The notes: generated from the letters alone by a model not told the origin. 64,000 nucleotides of DNA from Alkalimarinus sediminis (GCF_026427595.1 NZ_CP101527.1:691001-755000), one strand, 5' to 3'; counted from the stretch's first letter, positions 16,841-30,895 are shown. A program made the numbers and translations.

Positions 16841-18613
16841 CTACTGTCTCATGCTCTGAGGAGTGACTCTCAATACTTCTTCAATGGTTGTTAGGCCTGC
16901 TCCGACTTTGTTCGCGCCACTGAGTCTAAGGCTGTGCATGCCTTCTTTTATTGCTTGCTTCCTTAGCAATTCCAAATCGCAATTATCAGAGATAATTGGC
17001 TTTAGCGTGTTGCTGATCGGCATGATCTCATACACACCTGCACGGCCTTTGTAGCCAGTATCTCGGCACTCAAGGCATCCGACTGGTCGGCAAGTATTCT
17101 GCGGCAGCGGAGCTCTCCAGGGGGCAGTGATACTTTTCCATGCTTCTTCATCTATGGGATGGGGCTCTTTGCATTTAGGGCATAACGTTCTAACCAGACG
17201 TTGCGCCATTACCCCTAGTACGGTGGCTTTAATGATATAGGAAGGAACCCCAAGCTCTATGAGTCTGGTAATTGTGCTAGGTGCATCATTGGTGTGCAGG
17301 GTGGACAGCACTAGGTGACCAGTGAGAGCCGCTTGTGTTGCCATTTCTGCAGTTTCTAAATCGCGAATTTCACCGATCATGATGATATCCGGGTCTTGTC
17401 TCATTAAGGCTTTGATACCGCTCGAAAACGAGAGGTCAATATTCGGCTGAACTTGCATCTGGTTAAATAGTGGCTCGACCATCTCTATCGGGTCTTCAAT
17501 AGTACACACATTGACTTCTGTCGTCGCAAGCTGTCGTAGCGTTGAGTAAAGCGTAGTGGTTTTACCAGACCCGGTCGGGCCGGTGACCAGGATGATGCCA
17601 TTAGGTTGCTTGGCCATGCCTTCCCATCGGCGAGTGTCTTCAGCCGAAAACCCTAAGTCAGGAAACGACCTCAATAAAACATCAGGGTCAAAGATTCTCA
17701 TGACCATCTTCTCACCAAAAGCGGTGGGCAATGTTGAAAGACGAAGCTCTATCTCTTTGTCGTTTTCACCCTTGGTCTTAATTCGACCATCTTGAGGTTT
17801 ACGTTTTTCGGCGACATTGAGACGGCCAAGAATTTTTAGTCGGCTGATAACCGCAATACCAACTTGTGCTGGTAGCTCATAGACATTGTGCAGCACTCCA
17901 TCGATTCGAAACCTAACTTGGACGATCTCTCGGCGGGGTTCGATGTGAATATCACTCGCCCGTTGCTCAAAGGCATATTGTAGAAGCCAGTCAACAATAT
18001 TAACAATATGCTGATCATTGGCGTCAGGGTTGGCTTCGCTACCCAACTGAAGCATCTGCTCAAAATTTTGAATACTGCTTTGGGATTGCCCCGTGGCTTT
18101 GCTGACAGAGTTAGCAAGTTGATAAAACTCGACGGTAAAACGTTTTAAATCCGCTGGGTTTACCACTACATGCTTGATGCTTTTTCTCAAGACGTGTTGC
18201 AAGTTTTCTACCCAGCCATCAACAAAAGGCTGCGCGCTAGCGATCACCACCTGAGTCGGCGTTATATCGACAGCAAGAATGCCGTGGCGCTGTGCGAATG
18301 CAAATGACATTGCATTTGCACTGGCATTGGCATCCACATTTAAAGGGTCGATATGAAATAGTGGTTGGTCGGCCCAGTCAGCTAACCATTGGCTTAGACT
18401 GTCTAATGTCAGGGGGGTATCACTAAGACGGTTTTTCAGATTCGCCGCAGCGACAATTTCAAGAGGGTGTAGTGAAAGCTGCTCTCTAGATTTTGTTTGA
18501 TTAAAAAGTTGGTCGGAGTCTTCTTGATTGATAATGCCGTCGGCAAGTAGTTGGTTAACTATGTCAGAAAGGGTTAATGTCTTTTTTAGTGTTTGCGAAA
18601 CTGCATTATTCAT
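16841..18613 (-). CDS. GspE/PilB-family secretion ATPase (orphan)
   Basis: A 590-residue hexameric cytoplasmic ATPase of type II secretion/type IV pilus type. There is an N-terminal MshEN-like region, then the linker DIHIEPRREIVQVRFRIDG, Walker A GPTGSGKTTT (about 345-354), Asp box VCTIEDPIEM, Walker B DPDIIMIGEIRD, His box LSTLHTNDA and a zinc-binding four-cysteine module (CPKC near 475, CLEC near 512). The ATG at 18613 is chosen because it gives MNNAVSQTLKK; the longer version adds 17 residues without an RBS. No gspC-N or pil genes are adjacent, so the partner machine must be elsewhere. Confidence 0.88.
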   Translation of the reverse strand: MNNAVSQTLKKTLTLSDIVNQLLADGIINQEDSDQLFNQTKSREQLSLHPLEIVAAANLKNRLSDTPLTLDSLSQWLADWADQPLFHIDPLNVDANASANAMSFAFAQRHGILAVDITPTQVVIASAQPFVDGWVENLQHVLRKSIKHVVVNPADLKRFTVEFYQLANSVSKATGQSQSSIQNFEQMLQLGSEANPDANDQHIVNIVDWLLQYAFEQRASDIHIEPRREIVQVRFRIDGVLHNVYELPAQVGIAVISRLKILGRLNVAEKRKPQDGRIKTKGENDKEIELRLSTLPTAFGEKMVMRIFDPDVLLRSFPDLGFSAEDTRRWEGMAKQPNGIILVTGPTGSGKTTTLYSTLRQLATTEVNVCTIEDPIEMVEPLFNQMQVQPNIDLSFSSGIKALMRQDPDIIMIGEIRDLETAEMATQAALTGHLVLSTLHTNDAPSTITRLIELGVPSYIIKATVLGVMAQRLVRTLCPKCKEPHPIDEEAWKSITAPWRAPLPQNTCRPVGCLECRDTGYKGRAGVYEIMPISNTLKPIISDNCDLELLRKQAIKEGMHSLRLSGANKVGAGLTTIEEVLRVTPQSMRQ

Positions 18614-18665
18614 TGTGATATGAATGTCCGTCCAAGTTAACCTGAAAAAACCGTTATAGCCCAAG

Positions 18666-18725
18666 TATTGCGTTAATACTCTAATTATTGCGTTAACACT
18701 TTAAGTACTGCGTTAACACTTTAAG
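18666..18725. repeat. Three tandem 20-bp repeats upstream of the GspE-like gene
   Basis: Copies at 18666-18685, 18686-18705 and 18706-18725, consensus TATTGCGTTAACACTTTAAG, plus 5 bases of a fourth. Copies 2 and 3 differ at one base; copy 1 at several positions in its second half. Each carries a GTTAAC or GTTAAT core. The 20-bp period is close to two helical turns, so the sites would face the same side of the DNA. They lie 53 bp before the chosen GspE-like start codon. Confidence 0.7.
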
Positions 18726-18783
18726 TATAACGGCTGTTTATCTTTATGCTGACTTCATTTCTATCAAGCATTTTAGGTGTTTT

Positions 18784-19149
18784 TTATAAGCGAGCACCAG
18801 TCTTCTTTTGCCAGAAAACATTCATCATTGCAGCAACAAATACGACCACGGTTGTGGTAGTGATTACCGCTTCGAGGATGGCGCCTTCCGTTAAAAATGC
18901 ATCAACTACAGAACGGGTAAAATAGAATAATACAACGAAGCAGAGCCAGATATGGGCGCGAAGATTTCCTTTCAATAACCCAGGTAAGAATATCAGCAGC
19001 GGGACGACTTTTACTGCGAGCATAAAACCACGAGAGGCTTCGGGTGGAAGTGTTGAAAGTGCAGTTGAAACCACCATCAATGCTAGCAGTAAAAAGTACG
19101 AAAGTAGCGTGACTATTTGGGAGTATTTTACTTTTTGGGTCAACGTCAT
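18784..19149 (-). CDS. DUF2069 family inner-membrane protein
   Basis: A 121-residue hydrophobic protein with about four membrane helices (starting near residues 12, 42, 67 and 91) and a short basic C-terminus. Sequence and neighbourhood (beside a wrbA-like flavoprotein and an arsC-like gene) match DUF2069 as found in Pseudomonas. Function unknown. It follows the flavoprotein gene by 28 bp on the same strand and is probably cotranscribed. Confidence 0.8.
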   Translation of the reverse strand: MTLTQKVKYSQIVTLLSYFLLLALMVVSTALSTLPPEASRGFMLAVKVVPLLIFLPGLLKGNLRAHIWLCFVVLFYFTRSVVDAFLTEGAILEAVITTTTVVVFVAAMMNVFWQKKTGARL

Positions 19150-19177
19150 AGAGTCTATCTCAATTAATCGTGAGTCG

Positions 19178-20202
<1,025 letters not shown>

Positions 20203-20298
20203 AATTGTGCCTGTGTGCAAATTCGAATGCCGCTATTCTATAAGATTTCTTTTAGCGTATCATTAGTGGCTAGACACTTATCGCGTTCGGAGGGCTCA

Positions 20299-20745
20299 AT
20301 GTTACGAATATTTAAGCTTTTATTGGCTGTTGGAGTGATGACCCTCTCGGGCTGTGGGCAGGTTGAATGGAATCTTACAAATGGCGAACAAAAGTCTATC
20401 GACGACTATCGTGGCCGATGGTTAGTTATCAACTACTGGGCGACCTGGTGTAAGCCTTGCTTAGAGGAGATACCTGAGTTAAATCTTCTGAATAAGAGAG
20501 ATGATACAGAGGTGTTGGGCGTTAATTTTGACGAGTTGCAGGGTGAAGAGTTAGTTAGTCAGGCTGAAAATTTAGGAATCGCTTATAAGATGATCGCGGA
20601 TGACCCATCGAAAGCATTAGATATTCAACGCCCAAGGGCTTTGCCTGCAACGGTGTTAATAGATAAGAAAGGTGGCGTTAGAGAGGTGCTATACGGGCCG
20701 CAAACGGTGGCGTCTATTTTGAGTAGGTTCGCACTGCTAGAGTAG
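20299..20745 (+). CDS. TlpA-like thioredoxin-fold lipoprotein
   Basis: A 148-residue protein starting at ATG 20299 behind a strong GGAGG. The leader MLRIFKLLLAVGVMTLSGCG has a lipobox LSGC. The mature part contains NYWATWCKPCLEEIPEL, the CxxC active site, and the cis-Pro region ALPATVLIDKKG. It should be an envelope-anchored thiol-disulfide reductase. Longer starts upstream overlap the divergent arsC promoter and lack support. The same neighbourhood is seen around the Pseudomonas thioredoxin PA0953. Confidence 0.85.
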   Translation: MLRIFKLLLAVGVMTLSGCGQVEWNLTNGEQKSIDDYRGRWLVINYWATWCKPCLEEIPELNLLNKRDDTEVLGVNFDELQGEELVSQAENLGIAYKMIADDPSKALDIQRPRALPATVLIDKKGGVREVLYGPQTVASILSRFALLE

Positions 20746-21003
20746 ACCTAACATGCTTGTAAGTTGGTGGTGTTCCTTTTGCGTTGTTGGGGGTACGTTT
20801 TATCCTATACTCTAGATTGCTTTTATCTCGTTAAGAATTTGATAAATAGTCTTATATTCAGCTCATTCACTCTGTGGTTGTTTGTTGCAGCGTGCTAATA
20901 TTCAACTTTTAATACCCATAATAATAAATAATCTATCCTCGAGATGCGGTGATGCAGGAAGCTCTCTTCTCGAGTGTACTCATTTAAGGAATTGAAGCCG
21001 AAT

Positions 21004-21972
21004 ATGTTCTCCGAGCCTAATTTAAATGCGTTGTTTAGTCAGTTGGTAGATCGCTGGCAGGATGGGGTCGTGTTGTTAGACGAGCACTTTGCTATTAGAT
21101 ATTGCAATACGACCTTCCAAAATATGACCAAAGATCAGCGACTGATTTCCGATGCTGAACGACCCACAGGGCTGCTTCAAGAGGCCTATGTAAAACCATT
21201 TGCAGAGCAGCTGCAGGGGTTAGCAGGGGCCATATTTAAGGTTGATGATCCGCACTGGCTAAGTGATCACCTTATTATCACTGATTCACAAGAAGTTGAG
21301 CGTCACTTTAGTTTGCAGGCGATACCTCTTTCCTTAACAGCTGAGCAGGCTAGTACGGATGAACAGTTAAATGATGCTGACGAAAAGAGTGATAATGGTG
21401 CTAAATGGGTCGCTATCTGTTTGAAAAATATATCAGCACTGATACGCCATGAAGTTAGAGGTAATGAGCTTGAACTCGAACTTGAGCAGAATAGCTTGCG
21501 AGATGAAGTCACCGGGCTGAGTAGTCGAGCCTACTGGGAGTCTTGGTTAAGCAGTGAGTTTAACCGTAGCAAACGTTACCAACAAGATTTATCTATTTTG
21601 CTCATCGACTTAAACACCCGCCAAGAGAGCCTGCCTGAACTACCCGTCGAGGCATATGTTAATGTGCTTGCTGACGTCGCATTGTTACTGCAGGGTGTTT
21701 TAAGAAACTCAGATCAAGCTGCGCGTTACAGTGATAAACGCATTGTAGCCTTGTTGCCGCATACGAATGGAGCAGGCTCAGAAATTCTCGCCGCCCGTAT
21801 TAAAGCAAAGATCGAGCATTACCTAGAAGAAAATGAACTGCAGGAGTGGGTCGAGTTCAGAATGGGTGTTGCTGTTTATCATGGTATCGCTCAAGATGAC
21901 GAAGACTTTGAAGTAGATCGCTATGATGATCTATTACAACTCGCTGAAGACGACCTGCTAAGCTGGCGCTGA
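21004..21972 (+). CDS. PAS-like plus degenerate GGDEF domain protein
   Basis: A 322-residue cytosolic protein. Residues about 10-140 look like a PAS sensor (WQDGVVLLDEHFAIRYCNTTF), followed by an acidic linker and a coiled coil (GNELELELEQNS). A GGDEF-fold domain from about 168 onward is recognised by DEVTGLSSRAYWESWL and LSILLIDLN. The catalytic motif is lost: where RYGGDEFV is expected it reads RYSDKRIV (SDKRI at 243-247), so cyclase activity is unlikely. It may be a c-di-GMP or protein-interaction sensor. The start is uncertain: GTG 20974 is also possible. It precedes dnaE by 67 bp. Confidence 0.75.
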   Translation: MFSEPNLNALFSQLVDRWQDGVVLLDEHFAIRYCNTTFQNMTKDQRLISDAERPTGLLQEAYVKPFAEQLQGLAGAIFKVDDPHWLSDHLIITDSQEVERHFSLQAIPLSLTAEQASTDEQLNDADEKSDNGAKWVAICLKNISALIRHEVRGNELELELEQNSLRDEVTGLSSRAYWESWLSSEFNRSKRYQQDLSILLIDLNTRQESLPELPVEAYVNVLADVALLLQGVLRNSDQAARYSDKRIVALLPHTNGAGSEILAARIKAKIEHYLEENELQEWVEFRMGVAVYHGIAQDDEDFEVDRYDDLLQLAEDDLLSWR

Positions 21973-22039
21973 TACATTGCTAAGCGAACGCTGATACTAA
22001 ATGTTAGTGTTAAATTATATGAGATAAATAGAAGAGTAT

Positions 22040-25000
22040 ATGTCTGTCCCTTTTGTACACCTAAAAGTCCACTCTGAGTTCTCCCTTGTAGACGGGGCTG
22101 TTCGCTTAAAGCCGATGATCAAAAAGGTTGCCGACTATAAAATGCCGGCTGTGGCGCTGACAGATCAGTCCAACATGTGTGCACTGGTTAAATTTTATAC
22201 AGGTGCTATGGGGGCTGGGATCAAGCCGATTATCGGGGTTGATTTGTGGTTGCGAAACTTGGAAGACGATAGCAACCCTAGTCGGATTACCTTATATGCG
22301 CGTAATGACGTGGGTTATCGGAATATTACCGAGCTTGTATCTCGTGGTTTTACCGAGGGGCAGCGGCATGACAAGGCTATTATTGATAAAGAATGGATAG
22401 AAGAGGCTGCTGAAGGCGTTATTGCCTTATCCGGGGCAAAAATTGGTGAGATAGGCCGGGCACTGCTTACAGGTAAAAAAGAGTTAGCCAAAGAGCGGTT
22501 AAGTTATTGGATGAGTGTCTTCCCCGATGCATTTTATCTCGAGCTGCAACGAACTGGCCGCGTGAATGATGAGGAGTGCGTACACCTAAGTGTCGAACTG
22601 GCGGCTGAAATGGGTTGCCCAGTAGTGGCGACCAATGATGTTCACTTTATTGCGACGGAAGACTTTGAAGCCCATGAAACGCGGGTATGTATTCATGACA
22701 GTTGTACTATTGATGACCCTCGTAGAAACAAGTTTTATAGCCCAGAACAATACCTGAAAAGCCCAGAAGAGATGGCAGAGCTATTTTCTGATATCCCTGA
22801 GGCGTTAGAGAATACTCTCGAAATAGCCAAACGTTGTAATGTCGAGGTGCAGTTGGGTGAGTATTTCTTGCCTAATTATCCAATCCCGGAAGGGATGACG
22901 ATGGATGAGTTCTTCCGCAAGATATCTCAAGAAGGCTTGGAGGAGCGCCTCGAAACTATTTTAGATAAAAACGCTGAAGATTACGAAGAGAAGCGAAAGC
23001 CCTATCTAGAGCGTTTAACCTTTGAACTGGATATCATCATACAAATGGGATTCCCCGGTTACTTCCTGATCGTAATGGACTTTATTCAGTGGTCAAAAAA
23101 TAACGACATTCCCGTTGGCCCGGGTCGAGGTTCAGGTGCGGGTTCTTTGGTGGCTTATGTACTTAAAATCACCGACCTTGACCCGTTGCAATATGACCTC
23201 CTGTTTGAGCGATTTCTAAACCCGGAACGGGTATCAATGCCAGACTTTGATATCGATTTCTGCATGGATGGTCGTGATAGGGTTATTGCATATGTTGCCG
23301 ATAACTATGGTCGAAATGCGGTATCTCAGATTATTACCTTTGGTACTATGGCCGCGAAAGCGGTAGTGCGAGACGTTGCGCGTGTGCAAGGCAAGTCTTA
23401 CGGTTTGGCTGACCGCCTTTCAAAAATGATACCGTTTGAAATAGGTATGACCCTGGCTAAAGCGGTTGATGCGGAGCCAGCACTAAAAGAGTTTCTTGAG
23501 CAAGATGAAGATGCGCAAGAAATATGGGAAATGGCACTCAAGCTTGAAGGTCTCACCCGTAATACCGGTAAGCATGCTGGAGGGGTGGTCATTGCCCCCA
23601 CCAAACTAACAGACTTCTCCCCGCTTCACTGTGATGAAGAGGGTGATGGCTTGGTGACTCAGTTTGATAAAAACGATGTTGAGTCCGCAGGCTTGGTTAA
23701 ATTCGACTTTTTGGGGTTGCGAACACTGACGATCGTTGATTGGGCATTAAAGATGATTAATGCTCGAAAAATGGCCCATGACCCCGTCAATATAGATCGT
23801 ATTCCGCTCGATGACCCTCCGTCTTTCGCACTATTGAAACGTGCGGAAACCACTGCGGTGTTTCAGTTGGAGTCTCGCGGTATGAAAGACCTCGTAAGTC
23901 GTCTTCAGCCAGATGACCTTGAGGATATGATCGCACTGGTTGCACTGTTTCGACCGGGCCCGCTTGAGTCGGGAATGGTCGATGACTTTATTGCCCGAAA
24001 ACATGGTAAAGCAGATGTCGCCTATCCGCACGTCGACTTCCAACATGAATGTTTGAAACCGATTCTTGAGCCGACATATGGGGTTATCGTTTATCAAGAG
24101 CAGGTTATGCAGATTGCCCAGGCTCTGGCAGGTTACACCCTAGGTGGCGCAGATATGCTCCGACGAGCGATGGGTAAGAAAAAACCCGAAGAGATGGAAA
24201 AGCAGCGCGCCATCTTTGCTGAAGGCGCCAAGGGCCAAGGCATAGACCCTGATTTGGCGATGAAGATATTTGACCTGGTAGAAAAATTTGCGGGTTACGG
24301 GTTTAACAAATCCCACTCTGCGGCTTACGCATTAGTCTCTTATCAGACACTCTGGTTAAAAACTCACTATCCCGCCGAGTTTATGGCAGCGGTGCTGACA
24401 GCGGATATGCAGAACACCGATAAGGTGGTGATACTGGTTGAAGAGTGTCGTCGCATGGAACTCGATCTGGTTCTGCCTGACGTGAATGTGAGTGAGTACA
24501 CCTTTACCGTTGATGAAGATGATCGTGTTGTCTATGGTTTGGGGGCGATAAAAGGGCTTGGAGAAGGGCCAATAGAGAGCTTGATTGAAGCTAGAAAAGC
24601 GGGCGGGCCCTTTACCAGTCTCTTCGATTTTTGTGACCGTGTGGATATGAAAAAGGTCAACAAGAGAGCGCTAGAAGCCCTAATTAAATCTGGAGCAATG
24701 GATAAAATTGGCCCGAGTCGGGGCCGATTGATGGCAAGTATAGAAGAGGCAGGGCGTCGAGCAGATCAAAACAGCCGTAACCAGAGTGTTGGTATGGATG
24801 ACATGTTTGGTGAGGTGATTTCAGATGAAACTGAAGATGTTTATGCAGAGTCAGCCAATATTAGAGAGTGGAGCGAGAAAGAGCGCCTCAAACTTGAAAA
24901 AGATACATTAGGACTCTATCTCACAGGCCACCCGTTTGATGAGTACGAAAAAGAGGTTCGACAGTTTGCAAAAACGCCTATTGCTGACATACAGCCGGGC

Positions 25001-25516
25001 AAAGGCAATATCAATATTGCAGGTTTGATCGTGGCGGTGCGCACGATGAAGAATAAAAAAGGCAATACGATGGCTTTTGTGACGATCGATGACCGTACCG
25101 CGAGAACCGAAATTGCTTTTTTTGCAGATAGCTATGAGCAAAACAGAGAGCTATTAATCAGTGATACCATTTTGATTGTTGATGGCGAGGTCAGTATAGA
25201 TGACTATTCTGGCTCGACTAAAATGCGGGTAAATTCCGCATACGATATCGTTAGTGCTCGGATGCGTCACGGCAAGGCACTATACCTAAAGGTTGACGAA
25301 GGTGTTTTTGTAAATGGTTTTCTGAATGAGTTGGAAGAGACTTTAACACCCTACAAAGGTGAAGGGTGTAAGGTGGCAATTGACTACCATCGAAGTGATG
25401 CCCGCTCGATGATAGAGCTCGGTAACGAGTGGCAGGTAAAACCCACCGATGAGCTTATTCAGGGTTTGCGGTATGTACTGGGTGACAGTAATGTGAAGAT
25501 GCGATACCGAGACTGA
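22040..25516 (+). CDS. dnaE: DNA polymerase III alpha subunit
   Basis: Replicative polymerase of 1158 residues, normal length. The order is an N-terminal PHP domain (HLKVHSEFSLVDGAVRLKPM), the polymerase core with catalytic aspartates in PDFDIDF (D402 and D404), finger and thumb regions (GFNKSHSAAYALVSYQT), helix-hairpin-helix, OB fold (INIAGLIVAVRTMKNKKGN) and the tau-binding C-terminus. An AGAAGAG ribosome-binding site precedes the ATG. It heads the conserved run dnaE-accA-tilS-pyrG-kdsA-eno. Confidence 0.98.
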   Translation: MSVPFVHLKVHSEFSLVDGAVRLKPMIKKVADYKMPAVALTDQSNMCALVKFYTGAMGAGIKPIIGVDLWLRNLEDDSNPSRITLYARNDVGYRNITELVSRGFTEGQRHDKAIIDKEWIEEAAEGVIALSGAKIGEIGRALLTGKKELAKERLSYWMSVFPDAFYLELQRTGRVNDEECVHLSVELAAEMGCPVVATNDVHFIATEDFEAHETRVCIHDSCTIDDPRRNKFYSPEQYLKSPEEMAELFSDIPEALENTLEIAKRCNVEVQLGEYFLPNYPIPEGMTMDEFFRKISQEGLEERLETILDKNAEDYEEKRKPYLERLTFELDIIIQMGFPGYFLIVMDFIQWSKNNDIPVGPGRGSGAGSLVAYVLKITDLDPLQYDLLFERFLNPERVSMPDFDIDFCMDGRDRVIAYVADNYGRNAVSQIITFGTMAAKAVVRDVARVQGKSYGLADRLSKMIPFEIGMTLAKAVDAEPALKEFLEQDEDAQEIWEMALKLEGLTRNTGKHAGGVVIAPTKLTDFSPLHCDEEGDGLVTQFDKNDVESAGLVKFDFLGLRTLTIVDWALKMINARKMAHDPVNIDRIPLDDPPSFALLKRAETTAVFQLESRGMKDLVSRLQPDDLEDMIALVALFRPGPLESGMVDDFIARKHGKADVAYPHVDFQHECLKPILEPTYGVIVYQEQVMQIAQALAGYTLGGADMLRRAMGKKKPEEMEKQRAIFAEGAKGQGIDPDLAMKIFDLVEKFAGYGFNKSHSAAYALVSYQTLWLKTHYPAEFMAAVLTADMQNTDKVVILVEECRRMELDLVLPDVNVSEYTFTVDEDDRVVYGLGAIKGLGEGPIESLIEARKAGGPFTSLFDFCDRVDMKKVNKRALEALIKSGAMDKIGPSRGRLMASIEEAGRRADQNSRNQSVGMDDMFGEVISDETEDVYAESANIREWSEKERLKLEKDTLGLYLTGHPFDEYEKEVRQFAKTPIADIQPGKGNINIAGLIVAVRTMKNKKGNTMAFVTIDDRTARTEIAFFADSYEQNRELLISDTILIVDGEVSIDDYSGSTKMRVNSAYDIVSARMRHGKALYLKVDEGVFVNGFLNELEETLTPYKGEGCKVAIDYHRSDARSMIELGNEWQVKPTDELIQGLRYVLGDSNVKMRYRD

Positions 25517-25563
25517 GCCGGCTACACTGTATAGATGAGATAAAGTTGCTAAAGTGTACTGAA

Positions 25564-25617
25564 TTTCGTGAATATTTAGGGTAATTTCACGAAAATGAGT
25601 CGATATTCTTCGAATAT
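25564..25617. promoter_or_regulatory. Two hairpins in the dnaE-accA spacer
   Basis: TTTCGTGAA (25564-25572) pairs with TTCACGAAA (25586-25594), and ATATTC (25603-25608) pairs with GAATAT (25612-25617). No T-run follows, so they may be weak terminators, processing sites or binding sites. The remaining 160 bp to accA is AT-rich and probably contains the accA promoter. Confidence 0.35.
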
Positions 25618-25780
25618 GTCATCTTTCCTGTGGTCAAGTATTGTGTTTTGGTAGAGAAATTGTAGAAAATACCTATTATTAGTTTAAACGCTAATTCTAG
25701 CCCAGATATTTCGGCTATCCGCACGGTTTCAGTATCTACTGACGACTGACGTAACTTTTATTGCAGCAGACTACGGCGAT

Positions 25781-26734
25781 ATGAACGCTTACTATTTGGA
25801 CTTCGAACAACCTATTGCAGAGCTCGAAGAGAAAATCGAAGAGCTAAGGATGGTTGGTAACGACAGTGATTTGAATATCACTGAGGAAATAAATCGCCTC
25901 AAAAGTAAGAGTGTGACGCTGACCGAAAATATTTTTTCGGATCTAACCGCATGGGATGTAGCACGCTTGGCACGTCACCCCAAACGCCCTTATACCCTAG
26001 ATTACATCTCTCATATGTTTACTGACTTTGATGAGCTGCATGGTGATCGTGCTTATGCAGATGACCCATCAATTGTGGGTGGAATTGCGCGTCTTGAAGG
26101 TGAGCCTGTAATGGTAATAGGCCATCAGAAAGGGCGTGAGATAAAAGATAAAGTCAGACGTAATTTTGGCATGCCAAAACCAGAAGGGTATCGAAAAGCA
26201 TGCCGATTAATGGAGATGGCGGAGCGTTTTAGAATGCCAATCTTAACCTTTATCGACACCCCTGGCGCATACCCTGGCATTGGTGCGGAAGAGCGTGGCC
26301 AGAGCGAGGCTATCGCCCATAATTTGGCGGTTATGTCTCGACTTAAAACCCCGATCATATCAACGGTAATAGGTGAGGGCGGCTCTGGAGGTGCATTAGC
26401 TATAGGCGTTTGTGATCAGCTTTATATGCTTGAATACTCAACCTATGCAGTTATATCCCCCGAGGGTTGTGCCTCCATCTTGTGGAAAAGTGCCGAGTAT
26501 GCTTCAGAGGCCGCAGAAGCCATGGGTATTACGGCGACCAAACTACAATCACTGGGTTTTGTTGATCAGCTTATCGATGAGCCTTTAGGAGCCGCGCATC
26601 GAGACCATGAACTGGTGGCTGAGAACCTCAAGGTAGCCTTGGTTTCGGGTTTAAAGGATCTCAAAAAGCTATCAACGGATGAATTGGTTGAAAAGAGATA
26701 TCAACGCCTGACATCTTATGATCAATTCCTCTGA
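25781..26734 (+). CDS. accA: Acetyl-CoA carboxylase carboxyltransferase subunit alpha
   Basis: A 317-residue subunit that, with AccD, transfers the carboxyl group from biotin to acetyl-CoA for fatty-acid synthesis. The N-terminus [21 protein letters not shown] and the core [19 protein letters not shown] and [16 protein letters not shown], forming the oxyanion and CoA sites, are diagnostic. Its last 17 bases overlap tilS, indicating translational coupling. The RBS is weak. Confidence 0.98.
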   Translation: MNAYYLDFEQPIAELEEKIEELRMVGNDSDLNITEEINRLKSKSVTLTENIFSDLTAWDVARLARHPKRPYTLDYISHMFTDFDELHGDRAYADDPSIVGGIARLEGEPVMVIGHQKGREIKDKVRRNFGMPKPEGYRKACRLMEMAERFRMPILTFIDTPGAYPGIGAEERGQSEAIAHNLAVMSRLKTPIISTVIGEGGSGGALAIGVCDQLYMLEYSTYAVISPEGCASILWKSAEYASEAAEAMGITATKLQSLGFVDQLIDEPLGAAHRDHELVAENLKVALVSGLKDLKKLSTDELVEKRYQRLTSYDQFL

Positions 26735-28256
26735 TACAGGACCATTGACTGGGGCGCCAGAGATAGAGTCGTCTTGGTTTGCCTCGTTACCCCTCATCAT
26801 ACAAAAAGCCCTTCAGAGTATCCCTGTTGCGAGTCACTACTATGTAGCGCTCAGCGGAGGGTTGGACTCCTCACTATTACTGCAGCTCTCCAATCGTTAT
26901 CTACGAGAGAGCCGGGAGGCATCTCTCATCGCTATCCATGTGCACCATGGTATCAGCCAGCATGCCGATCAATGGCAGTCTCACTGCGAAGCCATTTGCC
27001 ATCAATCAGGTGTGGAGTTAGTGGTTCGGAAAGTTGAGCTTAAATCGAGCAAGAAGGGGGTTGAAGAGGCTGCTAGAGCTGCCCGTTATAGCGTATTTGA
27101 GCAGATCCTGCCTAGTGATGCGGTATTACTTCAAGGTCATCATCAGAATGATCAGGCAGAAACCGTTTTGTTAAGGTTAATGAGAGGGGCAGGAGTTAAA
27201 GGTCTTGCAGGAATACCTAAGACTCGCGCGCTAAATTCAGCACTCATACATCGGCCTTTTTTGGCTGTATCGAGATCTGAACTACTCAGTTTGGCTGAAG
27301 CATGGGGGGTTAGCTGGGTTGAGGATGACAGTAATGCTAGTGTTGATTACGATAGAAATTATATTAGGCATGAAGTTATTCCTAAGCTAGAAAGTAGATG
27401 GGAGAGTGCGGTCAGTCGGCTTGCAGTGTCGTCTGAGCATTGCCGAGAAAGTGCCGAACTGGAAGAAGCGTTGGCTAAGATTGATTTAGTCGGTATTACC
27501 CAAGATGTTTTTGGTCCTGCTCTATCGATTGCAGGGTTGACGCAGCTACCCTTGAGTCGACAGCGTAATGCTGTCAGGTACTGGTTGCAGCATCAAAGGT
27601 TAGGATTCCCCGGCGAAAAAAGATTTCAGCGTATATGGACTGAACTTCTGACTGCCAGAGCTGATGCCAATCCACTGGTAGAGTGGCCTTTGGGAGCTGT
27701 TAGGCGCTACCGAGATGCAATCTTTGGACTTTCGGCAAACGACATAAGCGCTCAGTCTGATTGTATTACAAGTAATATTGTTGTTGATGGCTGGTCAACC
27801 TCAAAAACTGATAGCGCATTGAGTGATGGGTTAACGAAGCGAGAGTTAATGATCTTTAAGCAGTCAGTAATGGGGCGACAATACGCCTTACGAATGGTTG
27901 ATAGTGTCAACGCAAGTATAAGTGATGTCGTCACCGAAACTGAAGAAGTTAATATTCAACCGGTCAAAAGACTCCTGGTTAAAGCGCCTGCCGATCAAGT
28001 ACAAGTTAGCATTAAATTTCGTCAGGGAGGAGAGCTTTTTAAGCCGGTGGGCAGGCATCATCACAAGCCGTTAAAAAAGTGGTTACATGAGTGTAATGTC
28101 CCTCCATGGTTGAGAGATTCGATTCCGTTGCTATATTACAATGAGAGTTTAGTAGCAATGGGCGATTTATTAGTGGCTGATGGTTTTCAGGGTGGAAGTA
28201 ATTCAAGAAATCTAGAAATAAGTTGGGGCCAAAAGTTGGATCACAATCAATTGTAA
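26718..28256 (+). CDS. tilS: tRNA(Ile)-lysidine synthase
   Basis: Modifies C34 of tRNA-Ile(CAU) to lysidine using ATP and lysine. The PP-loop ATP-binding motif SGGLDSS lies at residues 46-52, with [17 protein letters not shown] downstream; the C-terminal TilS domain ([25 protein letters not shown]) is present. At 512 residues it is longer than the E. coli enzyme (about 430), with extra sequence in the middle and before the C-terminal domain. The ATG overlaps accA and has no own RBS, so it depends on coupling. Confidence 0.96.
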   Translation: MINSSDTGPLTGAPEIESSWFASLPLIIQKALQSIPVASHYYVALSGGLDSSLLLQLSNRYLRESREASLIAIHVHHGISQHADQWQSHCEAICHQSGVELVVRKVELKSSKKGVEEAARAARYSVFEQILPSDAVLLQGHHQNDQAETVLLRLMRGAGVKGLAGIPKTRALNSALIHRPFLAVSRSELLSLAEAWGVSWVEDDSNASVDYDRNYIRHEVIPKLESRWESAVSRLAVSSEHCRESAELEEALAKIDLVGITQDVFGPALSIAGLTQLPLSRQRNAVRYWLQHQRLGFPGEKRFQRIWTELLTARADANPLVEWPLGAVRRYRDAIFGLSANDISAQSDCITSNIVVDGWSTSKTDSALSDGLTKRELMIFKQSVMGRQYALRMVDSVNASISDVVTETEEVNIQPVKRLLVKAPADQVQVSIKFRQGGELFKPVGRHHHKPLKKWLHECNVPPWLRDSIPLLYYNESLVAMGDLLVADGFQGGSNSRNLEISWGQKLDHNQL

Positions 28257-28364
28257 AATATTGATGCTAGCGGTATATACTTAGATGATTTTCGTTGAGT
28301 CGAATTTGAGATTCTGGTACCCTGAGCCCCCATCTTGAGATGACAATCTCCCCTCACTAATTAA

Positions 28365-30895
<2,531 letters not shown>

